From positions 58,328,217 to 58,392,216 of the forward strand of contig NC_073691.1 of NCBI RefSeq assembly GCF_029784155.1: DNA of 64,000 nt, written 5' to 3'. The notes below the pieces were generated by a model. That model was not told the DNA's origin. It was given only the letters and a program-made list of their open reading frames with translations, and ran no database searches. The stretch is from Uranotaenia lowii. Lineage: Eukaryota; Arthropoda; Insecta; Diptera; Culicidae. The position numbers and the translations under genes were made by a program. This document shows positions 21,008 through 31,730 of this stretch, piece after piece (the first letter of the stretch is position 1; each line of letters starts with the position of its first letter).

Positions 21008-21958
21008 TAAAGTCTGCTTCATTTAATATTGGAACAAATTCTTTTGCTCATTGTGGCGCTCCTAGTGGACGGATTTGGAAACTTTTTTCACCCACGTGTC
21101 GGGAAATTCATTACCTTTCACCATGTATTTATGTCATAACACCAAACGATAGCATTTTGTAAACAACCGCCATGGAAGCCGAACGGAGAGATCAAATTGT
21201 GCACAGTTTTCTTGAAAATCCATTGTTGTCGGCATCGAAGCTAGCTAAACAGCTTAAAATGCCCAGAAATACCGTATGGCGTGTTATCAAGCAGTACAAG
21301 GAAACATTGACGACGGCTCGGAAGCCGCATTCGAAGCGTCAGAGTGGAACTGTCGACCGGAAATTGCGTGGGAAAGTCGTCAAGGCCGTCAAGAGGAATC
21401 CCGATCTTTCAGACCGCGATTTGGCCAATAAGTTCCAGGCCGCTCACAGTACGCACAGTGCGACGAATTCGTCTCCGGGAAAGAATAAGGTCATTCCGAG
21501 CCAGCAAACAGCCAAATCGGACGCTGAAGCAGAACAATGAGGCCAGAATCCGTGCTCGAAAGCTGTACGACGGATGTAAAGTCTGCTTCATTTAATATTG
21601 GAACACAAACAATTGCGTGTAGTTCAGTCATTTATTAACGAATTCATAATTTGTTTTTCATACAAATGTAGCATTTTCTTTACTCTTTCATAAAAAAAAA
21701 TTAAAAAAATTATTCATTGCTGTTTCGAAGAAATTCTCGTACTCGTACTCGTAAGAAAACTGTGCACAATTTGATCTCTCCGTTCGGCTTCCATGGCGGT
21801 TGTTTACAAAATGCTATCGTTTGGTGTTATGACATAAATACATGGTGAAAGGCAATGAATTTCCCGACACGTGGGTGAAAAAAGTTTCCAAATCCGTCCA
21901 CTAGGAGCGCCACAATGAGCAAAAGAATTTGTTCCAATATTAAATGAAGCAGACTTTA
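21008..21958 (+). mobile_element. Mariner-family remnant with ~200-bp inverted ends
   Basis: The body is 21010-21956, flanked by TA. The ends begin AAGTCTGCTTCATTTAATAT and stay complementary for about 200 bp: left 21010-21215, right 21755-21956. So the right inverted repeat contains a reverse copy of the transposase start codon and first codons. A third, direct copy of the end (about 30 bp) sits inside at 21577-21606. This suggests a rearranged or chimeric element rather than a simple internal deletion. Confidence 0.85.
21172..21590 (+). pseudogene. Mariner-family transposase, N-terminal part, frameshifted
   Basis: The frame starts MEAERRDQIVHSFLENPLLS at 21172 (ATG in the inverted repeat). 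It shows helix-turn-helix-like ASKLAKQLKMPRNTVWRVIK (about residues 20-39) and VKAVKRNPDLSDRDLANKF. Near 21445 a small indel moves the reading to another frame, which continues STVRRIRLRERIRSFRASKQ and NEARIRARKLYD, the end of the DNA-binding part in IS630/Tc1/mariner proteins. The first frame runs out at 21540 as junk. The catalytic DDE/D domain is absent. It was probably dead for some time, since the internal copy of the end cuts off the frame at 21577. Confidence 0.75.
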
Positions 21959-23453
21959 TACATTGGGGTTAATCATGTAACAGTAATTGAAAAATCCGAA
22001 CTTTTGCACCAAAATAAGCATTGTGGTCGGCACATTAAGTTTGGATGAAACTGCAAAACCTGCCGAAATAAATTCTGCTTTCCAGACCCTAGAGCAGCTG
22101 GTATGTAGTTGCAAATTCTCGACAAGGATTCGCATTTAGAAGATGTCTCTTTTGCGATAAAATCCGCTCCTACAACTATTTTTTTCCTTTTTAATTTCCG
22201 GTTAATGTATCTGGAAGAAGGTCCAAAATCACGATACCTCAGAATCTTTGGATTTTTGGGAACCAGGTCTGGATTGTCAAAATCCTGAGCGTTAATCATG
22301 TCTCAGGTAATATTGATTCATAAGCATAAACTCAGTTCTCTGGAATGTCCGTTTCCAGGTTGCGATCGATTCGAACAATTTCAACAATTTTTCCTATTCA
22401 AGACATTAAAACGAAGAAGATCAAAATTAATTTTCGATCCGAGGTTTCATCATGTTTGAGTTCTCTGAAACAAAAATTACCTGCCAACATTCTATGGACT
22501 CTAAAGAACCCTCGAGCTTTGCTTCAAATATGTCTGTTTAATTTTTAATTCACCCTCAGTTATGGAGAAGTACAAAAGCTGTACCAAGATGATGGGTAAT
22601 AAAGAAAACCTTCAATGCGCTTCAGATGCTTTATGAGCGCATACCTATATAAGAAACATCTTGGCCACGCGTGGTCTTCGAAAGCTTGACATATGTATGT
22701 AGATGGCACAAGTGCACTTCTGCTGACTAAACTTGAGCAAGCAACCTAAACATTTACTCTTGCATTTGCAGGTGCTAATTTGCAGCATGCAGGCAAGCCG
22801 ACAGATTCAACCACTGCACATCAAACTATTATGGTAGAATGCATCCGAAGATGTGGTTAATAGTACCTCATAAAAAGGGTAAAACTTCACGGACGCATCT
22901 CATTATTATTGTGGTACACAGGCAAGGCAACAGAAAACTTTTCGGGCTGTTTTGCTAGTAATTATTTTTTATTGTTGTTGCAAACAGGCGCTGACGATGA
23001 GCTGGTCAGGTTTCGAAACACTCCGAAATTTTTGCAAGTGGTTCTAGTTAAATAGTAGAACATTTTTAGAACAGAATCTCAACAAAAATCATTCATAAAG
23101 TTCCAAACTGGCTGAATAAAAGTCACATGCAAAATGAAACACTAACTTCGGTGTCATTGAAAATTTATAATGGAACTGAAATAAAACCAGCAAAACTGTA
23201 ATCGCAAAAATTCCTCCAATCCTGCACAAAGTGATCAGAAAAAATTGCGAATGCGAACTTCGCTGGCCTTCGAATTCAATAAAGCAGCGCATCTTTGCGC
23301 GCAAGTAGAGTGAAATAAATAAGTGTGTCATCGTCAAACCGCAAACCGCGGCCTATCATCGGTGGTACTTAATTCATGTTTACGCGCCAACCATCCTCTC
23401 AGTTCTGTTAGGAGGTTGTTCTGAAACTCGCATCAGTCTCTACAGGCAGAGGT
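21959..23453. other. Unassigned; one 108-residue minus-strand frame
   Basis: A frame at 21973-22299 on the minus strand (MINAQDFDNPDLVPKNPK, then DFGPSSRYINRKLKRKKIVV) has a balanced composition unlike translated AT-rich junk. It begins right beside the mariner end. I do not recognise it; it may be a fragment of another element. The rest (22300-23453) is AT-rich without recognisable features. Confidence 0.35.
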
Positions 23454-23838
23454 ACACCTTTTTGCCTTTCTTTCAGAAAGGTATAGTTATCGGTCGATTT
23501 GGGAGATCCTTAATTTTGGGTCTTAGATATACCTTTATAGGTACCTATCGAATCAGCTCGACGAGTTCAGACGATGTCAGTGTATTTGTGTGTGCTGGTG
23601 TGATTTTTTGTAAACATTGTCCACACGTTTTTGCGAAACTGGGAAGTACAATAAAAATGATTTTCGTCTTAAAAAATTTGATTTTTTTCCCTCTTCAATG
23701 TATAAAAGAAAGAAAAAAAAACAAAATAGTTTGAAAAAAAATTTTTCATAGTAATTATCATCAAATCATCACTCCAAAAAACGTGTCAATTTGGTTTGCT
23801 AGCCACAACCAGCAATCACTAAAATGAAAATTATCGTG
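23454..23838 (+). repeat. Dispersed block shared with 46696-47078
   Basis: Inverted, roughly 93-95% identical to 46696-47078 by eye, starting GCCTTTCTTTCAGAAAGGTA and running to TGGCTAGC/ACCAGCAATCACT. One frame (23462-23734, TTG start) is open in both copies and nearly unchanged over about 72 residues (KGIVIGRFGRSLI, YTFIGTYRISSTSSDD). It has no recognisable domain; with so few substitutions, conserved coding cannot be claimed. Confidence 0.8.
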
Positions 23839-23860
23839 TATATGACGTCATATACACGAT
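23833..23860. promoter_or_regulatory. Perfect 28-bp palindrome centred on TGACGTCA
   Basis: ATCGTGTATATGAC / GTCATATACACGAT is fully self-complementary. Its centre TGACGTCA is the consensus CREB/ATF site. The related spot near the other copy (46675-46715) has two imperfect GACGTCA sites. It may be an element end or a regulatory site; function is not shown. Confidence 0.5.
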
Positions 23861-24654
23861 GGGCGCGTTCGCTACACGCTATTCGCTACACGATGGGCGC
23901 ACTCCACTCCCACTCATAATGTCTTCATGACGACAAAACGAGCGGCAGAAAAGGGTGTAAGAGTTCAAATACCTTAACAATTTTTTACTTTTTCACCAGC
24001 TCAGTCTAAACCGAACCGGTCTCAAAAATTTTGAAGTCGAAGCTTCAAACCATATCGAGATAATATGGAGTTTCATAAAGGGGTACAACCCCGAATTTCC
24101 ATATCAAACCGATGGGTGTAGGGTTTAACACCGCATTTTTCTGCAGCGATGGCTGGCTTCGATACGTCGAAGCAAGCGTGAATCTGTTAGATAATTTTGT
24201 AGTAAGTTTGAAAAAGGGCGAACGCACCAAATGTAAACAAACATAGCGTAACATTTCATAAGGGCGAAACTATCAGTTAGCTCGAAAAAAAAAAACGCTT
24301 TTGAAACTTCGGAACATCTAATCAAATCCTATTTCAAAAATCGACGCTATCTATTGGCCCTACCCGGATAAAAAAATCTCATGTTAAATAGGCGTAATTT
24401 CGCGTTCAAAAGAAAATGCATCAACAAAAAGTTTCACCCAATTTAATTTTATCAACTGTTTTAAAGTTTAAAGTGATTTTTTGTACAGACGTGTTAATTT
24501 CAAAATGTTGAATTCCCTGGACTTTAAAGTATTTCTGATTTTAAACTTAACTAAAAAAAATCGGGTCCAATAGTGAGTTTCAGAATTCAGATTAAAATCC
24601 ACAAATTCAGATGCAATCCAGCGCTAGACGATTTTCAAAACAAATTTACAAAAC

Positions 24655-25200
24655 CGACATAATGGACAAAAATGTCAAAATAGTCAATTACTACAAAAAT
24701 GACAATTGTTTAAATTTTCTTAAATTACAAAGTGTTTCAAATTTACATAATTGATAAAATTGATAAAAATTACAAAATAGACAACATTCACAAACTTTAA
24801 TCAAGTTTTAACAAGCCTGACATATTTCGAAAATATGGGAAAAATTGACCAAAATTGACCAATTTTGAATGGATTGACATAAATTATAACATTTACAAAA
24901 TTGACAAAACTGGATAGATAAAATGAATATAAATCATAAAACTGAAAAAGTTTTCAAAATATGCAAAATTGACAGAATCAATATAGAAAAAAATTAAACA
25001 AATTTACCAAACTGACATAATTTACAAACATTTCAAAATAGTCTACAATTACAAAAATGACATGATTGTTAAAATCATCAAAAATTACAAATTGGACCAA
25101 ACTTGCATAGTTGACAAAATTGAAAAAAAAAATGACAACATTCACAAACTTGATAACCTGACAAATTTTGCAAATATGGCAAAAAATGTCCCCTTTTCAA
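24655..25200. repeat. Degenerate (ACAAAATTG)n minisatellite
   Basis: Repeated ACAAAATTGAC / TTACAAAATTGA units of about 9 bp, strongly diverged. It is the complement of the TTTTGTCAA array at 44505-45850. Confidence 0.75.
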
Positions 25201-25239
25201 AAATCGACCTTACGTTGCGAATCATTCGTTGGCATACCC

Positions 25240-25612
25240 AGAATCCCATTATTTTCTTCCAATAAGATTCTATATTCCCTACCCAGAATGAGAGCAGCAG
25301 TGGTATAATTTTTTTCAAAAGGGCGTGCGGCCAAATGTTAACAATCAAATTGTCAGCTGGGTGAAAAAGTACCGTTTGAAGACTTACATTTTAAACCTAA
25401 TTACTTTCAACGCGATTTTCTCGAAACAGCTTTCGTCCTTTCCAAAAATGAATCAACATAGAAATCAAAGTTTTTAGCATACCTATCAGGGGCATTCTTT
25501 CTTGTATACTAGTAAGAATGCCCCTGAAAGGTATGCTAAAATAATTTATACCACTGCTGCTCTCATGCTGGTTAGGGAAAATAGAATCTTATTGGAAATA
25601 AAATAATGTGAT
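25240..25612. mobile_element. Nested foldback element
   Basis: Outer arms about 68 bp each: 25243-25315 (CCAATAAGATTCTAT, GAGAGCAGCAGTGGTATAA) against 25545-25605. Near the centre an inner hairpin has AGCATACCT-TCAGGGGCATTCTT at 25477-25502 against AAGAATGCCCCTGA at about 25514, with a short loop. Non-coding. The first flank also carries AGGGCGTGCGGCCAAATG, related to words at 24214 and 31840. Confidence 0.75.
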
Positions 25613-25764
25613 ACTAGGATCAACTGATCTAGCAGTAGCATGTATATTGACAAGTTAAAGTCAAAAATCAAAAATAAATATTTTAAATATTGTCGAGTAT
25701 AAGTTTTTGCAGAGTATAAGTTTTTGCATCATTCAATTTCACTTGCCGTTCTAAATGTTCTAAA

Positions 25765-25965
25765 TGTTGACAAAACTACCCAAGTGGACAAAATGTACAA
25801 AATTCACAAAATTTACAAAAGTTACTAAGTTTACAAAATTTACAAAATTTACAAAATTTACAAAATTTACAAAATTTATAAAATTGACAAAATTGACAAA
25901 ACTAATACAATTGACAAAATTGACAAAAATGATAAAATAGACATAATTGAAAATATTGACATTTC
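25765..25965. repeat. (ACAAAATTT/G)n minisatellite, continuation
   Basis: Units TTACAAAAT and TTGACAAAA repeat about 15 times. With the array at 24655-25200 it forms one array split by the foldback element. Confidence 0.8.
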
Positions 25966-26184
25966 AAAGTTGTCAAAATGTTTAATATCTATTGTTAAAT
26001 CGATAGATAATTGTAATCTACATTGAAGCATCGTATTTTAGTTTAGCAGTTGAAAATTTATTCAATTTTTTTTCCATTTATTCGCTTCCTTTTCTTGAGA
26101 GGTTGAATTATTTGAAACACATGGTTAGGAATCTTTTTTAAAAATTATACCCTTCATTTTTAGACCTCTTCTATTTTATAAATA

Positions 26185-26505
26185 TAAGATCATAATGTCA
26201 TAGAAACGGGATCATACAAGATATCCCAGAATTCAATCATTCAAAATTTTTCAATTAGTTTACAATTATGTTATTATTTAGGTGAAAATTATAATTATTT
26301 CAAAATACCTTCATCCTTTAAAAAATTTAGAATCCCAATTTCTTAAATTAATTTAGGATTTACTACGTTCGAAATACTTTAATCATTACTCAGAATTTAG
26401 AAATCGATCATTTTATTATTTTGTGTCATGTGTATCCAAATATAATTTTTAGACTGTAAGAAAGGCTACAATCCACTGTTAAGTGTATTAAATCGGGTTT
26501 TATTT
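26185..26505 (-). repeat. Terminal block of the dispersed repeat, copy 1
   Basis: The complement matches 43305-43590: CCGATTTAATACACTT, ACAGTGGATTGTAGCC, TTTCTTACAG, then ATTATATTTGG, and TATGACATTAT/CCGTTTCTATGAC at the other side. A third, short copy is at 42475-42557 with its continuation at 47504. Confidence 0.75.
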
Positions 26506-27496
26506 TTTCGAACCGCAAATGTCACTTTCGACGTGAACGATCAACGAATGCTTCAGGTATTTACTCACGGTGGATTTCTGAGAGGTGCGGATCATCCAGC
26601 GGGCTGGGGAGGTTAGATTCTACCGCTAAGTAAGTACAAAGGAAAGGGGTGGGCAGATGATGCGATAGGAGGCGTGAAGTTACTAATTTTTTTATACATC
26701 AAACTTCAAACACTACCTTATTAGTGTGGCTTGAATGTAGGAAGTTTAAGGTTATGGTGAGTGTCATAAAACTCAAGTAACATTTCTGAATATCGAACTA
26801 ATGGTACTGGAAGCCAATTTTTCGTAGATAGTTTGACGAAACTTCTAGATGTCTATTCCAGATATCTGTATGTTGATATTTAGAAAAATTACAAATTCGA
26901 GCCACATTTTCATCTCCAATAAACCTTTGGCATCATCTCCATCCAGTATCGCAGATTCACTAAAACCACATCTCATCGATTCACCAATGCCGTCCGTCGG
27001 CGGTTGGCTTATGGTTTATGATTTGAAAACGGCAGATGAGCTTCTGACGGCGGCGGTTGAATGTGATCTTTTGTGATGTGATTTTTGTGCCCTACTGTTA
27101 AAAGTTAATAGATTCAATTTGCTTCGGTGAGAATTTCCTACTCGCGTGAAGCTAATCTCATTAGGCGGCTGGTTGGTGTGAAGCTATTGAACTATCCCTT
27201 GTTTTTTGTCGATATGTCAGTAGCAGGGGAGACAAGCTTGATATTCTGAAGGTTCTGAGGAAAATTGAAATTCCATTAATGTTATATCTGATTCGAGAGT
27301 TAAAATCGTGATTCAGAAATAGAATCTAAATCTTGAAAACTCATCTCGATTTCAAAATTATTATTAGACTTTTCAAACATTTTCTAAAATGTTTAATTGC
27401 TGAACTTAAATTCATCTGTGGTCTGCAGTTTTTTAATTCTGCATTCAGTTTAAAATGCGTTACCCTTATTCTGGTTAAACGTTGAGAAACAAGCTA
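26506..27496. other. Unassigned
   Basis: Moderately AT-rich. A 75-residue plus-strand frame (26849-27076) ends GGWLMVYDLKTADELLTAAV; it is open but unrecognised. No repeat ends found. Confidence 0.35.
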
Positions 27497-27523
27497 CAGT
27501 GACCGGCACAAACAAAAATCCGC
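27497..27523 (+). repeat. Mariner-like inverted end (left)
   Basis: CAGTGACCGGCACAAACAAA preceded by TA. It matches the complement of the sequence at 34258-34284 at 23 of 27 positions. Either one 6.8-kb element loaded with insertions, or two separate elements of one family. Confidence 0.6.
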
Positions 27524-27922
27524 TTTCCTGTTGTTGTTTTGACCGTATTGGGTTCGTCACAGGGCAAGTCTAAGAATATCGCGCGTCCGGGTTGTTCTGA
27601 TGGGAGCATTTAATGGCAGTAGTGATAGCAGTTCTGAGCAATCCACGTTGTTCTGCAGGAGGTCGAAGATAAATTTTGCCACCTATAGTCGGTATTGCGA
27701 ACTTTTTAAAATTTGACAAAAAATTCCCTGTAGAAAACATTTATCTGTTAAGCCCAATTGTTTCGTCGAAATCGCCTATATTTCCTTGAAAATTGGGTGC
27801 CACTTTCCAAATGAGATAGCATTTCATCAAAAGCGATCAATGCGCACCCTGGAATCGATATTGCGTACTGCTAGAAAAAAATATCCAACAAATAAAATTG
27901 AGTGTCCAGTCATGCTTTAAGG

Positions 27923-28005
27923 CAGGGGTGAGCAACCTTTTCAACCAACGGGCCAATTTAAAATAACATTTTTCTAATAGTTAGCAGAGCATCACGTCGT
28001 TTTTT
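27923..28005 (+). mobile_element. hAT element end fragment
   Basis: CAGGGGTGAGCAACCTTTT followed by GGGCCAATTTAAA is the same end (complement) as the right end of the hAT element at 40557-42306. The partner end is not seen nearby, so this is a solo or truncated fragment. Confidence 0.65.
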
Positions 28006-28137
28006 ATATCTCCAATTTTTTGCGAAAACAAGAAGAAAGGAAAAGGAAAAGGAAGGATAAAACAAATTTAAGTGTTTTAAAACAGAAATTCGACTCGATT
28101 TTTTTCAATATCCGATATTTCCTGAAGCCTGCGAACC

Positions 28138-28360
28138 GATCGAAGCCTCCGCTCCGGACTGCGATTTCGGTTGCTGAGACTGGTTTATGTTTACATTTGA
28201 TGAGATGCACGTCTCAAGTCTCCCGACAAGTATGGGACCTTCAGCAACCAAGATGTGAACATAAACCAATCTCAGCAACCGAAATCGCAGTTCTAGTTGC
28301 CTGTGGACTAGGCTTTAGGCGGTCACTTCCGCTTTGTTATTGTTTTATGTTTTCGGTGCT
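28138..28360. repeat. Foldback segment with direct copy at 31105-31232
   Basis: GCGATTTCGGTTGCTGAGAC at 28160 pairs with the complementary GTCTCAGCAACCGAAATCGC-like stretch at 28264-28293. The segment 28228-28355 is repeated directly at 31107-31232 (GGGACCTTCAGCAACCAAGA ... TAGGCTTTAGGCGG) at about 92% by eye. A 181-residue frame over this region reflects the repeat and is not a recognised protein. Confidence 0.75.
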
Positions 28361-28794
28361 GTGTGGCAGCGGCTTAAAGAATACTGCCACTGGGATACTG
28401 GTCCATGTCGTACGAGGCGATTTATCCAGTACTTCCCAGATACGTTTATCTCATATTTCTGTCTATTGGAAATCAATGAGGTTGTATCTGGGAGGGGGAG
28501 GAAATAGGTCAATGTCAATTATAACATGCAGATTTCAGAATTGTTTTCAGTTCGAAATTGTGTAAGCCAATGTTTTGAATCTGAATCGGCTTTGAAATTT
28601 TGCTGGTATTTTTTAACTTTTTGACCTATTTTCTCTCGGGGAGGATATGCCAATAGTGCGTATTGCCAAACATGCATTTGCACAAGCTGTATTCTTCCAT
28701 ATTTATTTTCAAGTTTTGCCAAATTGGAAAATGATCTTTCATTCAACAAGTCTCTTTGCTTTCCTGGTAACTCTTTCAATAAAATCTCTACACA

Positions 28795-29485
28795 GGGGCC
28801 GTTCAGATACCACGTGGACAGAAAAATGAGATTTTTGACACCCCCCTCCCCCTCCGTGGACAAGCGTGGACATTTGGCAAACTCCTACCCCCCTCCCCGG
28901 ATGTCCACGTGGACAGATTTAATTTTTTTTTTTTTCAAAAAATCATTTGACAGTTAGAAAACACTACTTTTTGCCTATTTGTTATTGGGATGGCTGATTA
29001 AAAAAAAAGAAATAGCATTATCTGATACAAAATAATTTTAAAATTTTTAAATTCCTTAATTATCATATTTATTACTTGCTTTCAAGTGGTTTTTTTATGT
29101 TGTATGTTGGTTATCCACCATGGGTGCACGGATTCACCGCATTCCGGCATCCGTGTATATATACCTGGCCAGCTGACAACTGATGGAACTGTAGAGAATA
29201 CTTATTATATAGTCAGTTATAAGAGGAAACACATCTCACCTGTCGGCCACTTATGGGATTCGAACCCAAAAGTTTTCTTGCCGATACCGGGAATCGTACC
29301 CAGTTTCAAGTGGTTTTTAATTGTTTAAACTTTAACTGGAAAGCTTTGTTATTTTAAGATTCAAACAGTAGGTATGTCCACGTGGACATGACCCAAACCC
29401 CTACCCCCCTCTCCGTGGACAAGCGTGGACATTTCCATACACCCCCCCTCCCCCTAAGTTGTCCACGTGGTATGTGAACGGCCCC
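28795..29485. mobile_element. MITE with GGGGCCGTTC ends and CACGTGGACA repeats
   Basis: The ends are GGGGCCGTTCAGATACCACG and the complement of CCACGTGGTATGTGAACGGC plus CCC. GTCCACGTGGACA occurs close to both ends, and each end holds a CCCCCCTCCCC-rich block followed by CGTGGACAAGCGTGGACA. So the inverted arms are about 125 bp with internal repeats. There is no clear target duplication. A 5'-truncated SINE is inserted at 29095-29303. Confidence 0.8.
29080..29318 (-). mobile_element. 5'-truncated tRNA-derived SINE with 15-bp duplication
   Basis: The body, 29095-29303, is the complement of the SINE at 17741-18103. It starts inside the first box B (TGGGTACGATTCCCGG) and lacks the box A region and a middle segment present in the first copy. 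It ends ATAACCAACATACAACAT followed by a short A run. TTTCAAGTGGTTTTT flanks it on both sides (29080-29094 and 29304-29318). It was inserted into the MITE at 28795-29485. Confidence 0.85.
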
Positions 29486-29654
29486 ACATGTGATTCTTGA
29501 ATGTGAAGCTCTTTCATGTACACATAGTTTACAACCCAATGGGATTTTCTTTTTTTTTTTTGGCAATCCGTTAAGATTGGCCAAGTTGAAATGTTATAAA
29601 ATATTGATCTACCTACATAAATTATATCAGTAATATTTGTGACATCAAATAAAT

Positions 29655-29706
29655 TCTTCGTTTATTTATTTATTTACATAGTATTCCGTCTTACGACATA
29701 ACAAAT
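29655..29706 (-). mobile_element. LINE 3' tail fragment
   Basis: TTTATTTATTTATTTACATA followed by GTATTCCGTCTTACGACATAA is identical to the 3' end of the LINE at 50091 (50094-50128). It is an extremely 5'-truncated insertion with a TAAA-type tail, read on the minus strand. Confidence 0.7.
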
Positions 29707-30617
29707 TCTTCGTATTTTTCCTTGTATTAACACAAGTGTCCAGTGCCTTCTATCTTCAGTTTGTTAACACCCTCTTGTGGAAGTAAATGGCCTTTCAGAA
29801 ATAGATATTTAATTTTAAAAAATCGACCTGGTACTTCAATCACGTAAGCCGTACAAATGTCATTTTCAAGGAACAAATGTTCAAAAATATGTTAGGTGGC
29901 CGAAAGGCTTTCAAATTTCTCATTGTATCTAGTTGGAAGTCAAAACTAATATCGCATGTTGACAGTTATTCCTGTTTAACCCAAAATGTGTAACTTTTCT
30001 TATATTGACACATGTGACAAGTTCACTTCAGCTTTAGAATGGTTAAATATGTATGGTTTAGAAGAGTTCAATTTCTCATTTTATTTTCTGATGTTTCGTT
30101 ATCATACGCCAGTCCTGATTCTGGAATTCACTACACTAATTTCGTGCAATCACATGTGCTTTTGTAAATATCGCTTAAACTATAAATAATGTTTAAAATT
30201 ACTTGTTACTGTACAGATAGCCAAAGGGCTTTAAAATCATTTTTCACGTCCAGTTTATAGATATATCGCAAGGTAATGAAAAAAACCTTGCTGTAACATA
30301 GGATTGCTATGTATCAAAATTCACCTGTTTATGCACTCTTCAAAGCTGCATTTAAAATTTCACTTTAAAGAAACTCATAGTAGTTATATGACTAGAGCAC
30401 TATCTGGTCTGTAAAAAAAACTTTGTATAATGAATCTTCTGTTTGGTTTAACTATGATTCCGAGATAATAGGTACTACCTATATTTTCCTTCCACCTAGT
30501 GTGTGATTGCCCTTTTTTTTATCTGACTACATTTAATTTGTATATCTGAATTTAAGTAAGAAAATTATAAAAAAAATCATTTCAAATCTAATTTTAAGAA
30601 GCGCAAATGCTTGAAAT
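29707..30617. other. Unassigned
   Basis: AT-rich, short frames only, nothing recognised. Confidence 0.4.
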
Positions 30618-30950
30618 CCCTATGTGGATAGGCTAAATGCCAACTTAAATCAGATCTGTTTTAAGCCCTCGCCGTAGCATCCTGGTCAGAGCATGCTCTG
30701 ATCATTATAAAATCAAATCTTTATGATTCTTAAGATTCTTTCCAACTTATATGTAACTGTCTCTCGTTCGCTTTACAACTTTTCTGTACTCTGCCTCTCA
30801 TGTATGTAATAATTGAATCAAACTCTAAGAATTTAAAGCAACATTATGTCATACTTTACCCATATGAGCTTTAATGCTTAAAAATCCCTATGTGGATAGG
30901 CTTTATGCCATATTTTGTCAAGAATACCCATGTGGATAGGCTACATGCCA
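30618..30950 (+). repeat. Three copies of a 25-bp motif
   Basis: CCCTATGTGGATAGGCT plus AAATGCCA at 30618-30642, and variants at 30886-30910 and 30926-30950. Spacing is 268 and 40 bp. Only 2-4 positions vary between copies. The spacers are unlike each other, so this is not a simple tandem array. Confidence 0.75.
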
Positions 30951-31384
30951 TGTTTAATACATTGAATTTATTTTCTTATCCTTTTATAGGTTTTCAGATT
31001 TCTCAGGTATATGATGAAATCTGCAAAAAAGGCTAGGCACAATTTTCACGTTTGTTTGGATAACGTGCCGCTTTTAAGCCTAACCCTTTTCTGATACCTG
31101 ATACCTGATGGGACCTTCAGCAACCAAGATGTGAACATAAACCAATCTCAGCAACCGAAATCGCAGTTCAAGTTGCCGGATGTGGTCTAGGCTTTAGGCG
31201 GACACTTCCACTTTGTTTTTGTTTTATGTTTTGGAAAATGGTAACATCACAGATGTATTTTATTTTGAACGTTGAAGATTAGATTTGTTCAATTCGGAAT
31301 GAATAAGCCATAAAGACGCTTAAAATCCCTCGAGAAAAAAAAAGATTTTTTCAATGATTTTTAGAAAGAGGATTTTTTTTCTTC
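30951..31384. repeat. Spacer and second copy of the AACCGAAATCGCAG repeat
   Basis: 31107-31232 is the direct repeat of 28228-28355. It is preceded by TGATACCTGATACCTGATGG, a short triplication of TGATACC, which marks the junction. The rest is unassigned. Confidence 0.6.
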
Positions 31385-31442
31385 GAACTAAATATGCATT
31401 TCTTATAGAAATTTCATATATGAAATTTCTAAAAGAAATGCA
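31385..31442. repeat. AT-rich hairpin
   Basis: ATATGCATTTCTTATAGAAA ... TTTCTAAAAGAAATGCATAT forms an imperfect palindrome of about 54 bp centred on TTTCATATATGAAA. It could be a small foldback or an RNA hairpin. Confidence 0.7.
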
Positions 31443-31569
31443 TATTTTTGAAAAGTTTCAAATACGATGATACTATAAAAATTTATATTATGTTAAGTTT
31501 ACCAAAAAAATTGCAAATAATGACAAATCAGCTGTTCGTTTGAAAAGCTGAGAAATAGCTGATTGAAAA

Positions 31570-31730
31570 GGTACATCACTAATTCTTTGTCATTTTTGAA
31601 TTCTATTAGGTTTTCAATTGTACTTCTTGGTGAACATTCGTTCTTTACAACCGATGGGTCTATTCGTCATCACTTCCGTTTAAAAATCTACTGGAGCTTA
31701 CCACAAGGATAATTCAGAGTGTGAAAAATA
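31570..31730 (-). repeat. Segment shared with the hAT element at 40557-42306
   Basis: The complement aligns to 41720-41890: GTACTTCTTGGTGA, TTAAAAATCT-TGGAGCTTACC and ATCACTT shared in order at perhaps 75-80% identity. It is probably a fragment of a related hAT element. Confidence 0.6.

Larger units (their letters stand above)
23454..26505 (-). repeat. Composite dispersed repeat, copy 1
   Basis: Read on the minus strand, this region has the same order of blocks as 43305-47078 on the plus strand. A terminal block is at 26185-26505 (ends CCGATTTAATACACTT, CAGTGGATTGTAGCC). Then come an ATTCAACCTC block at 26098-26124, a degenerate TTTTGTCAA array (25965-25765 and 25200-24655), and a block at 23838-23454 ending in GCCTTTCTTT. 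A foldback element (25240-25612) interrupts the array. It looks like one old copy of a ~3-kb non-autonomous element or repeat. No transposase was found. Confidence 0.65.

Noticed and set aside
23462..23734. Conserved protein because the frame is open in two copies
   Set aside because: The copies are too similar at DNA level for frame conservation to be informative; no domain recognised. Reported only as a repeat block.
30618..30950. CRISPR-like array
   Set aside because: Only three 25-bp copies with spacings of 268 and 40 bp, in a eukaryotic repeat landscape; no cas genes.
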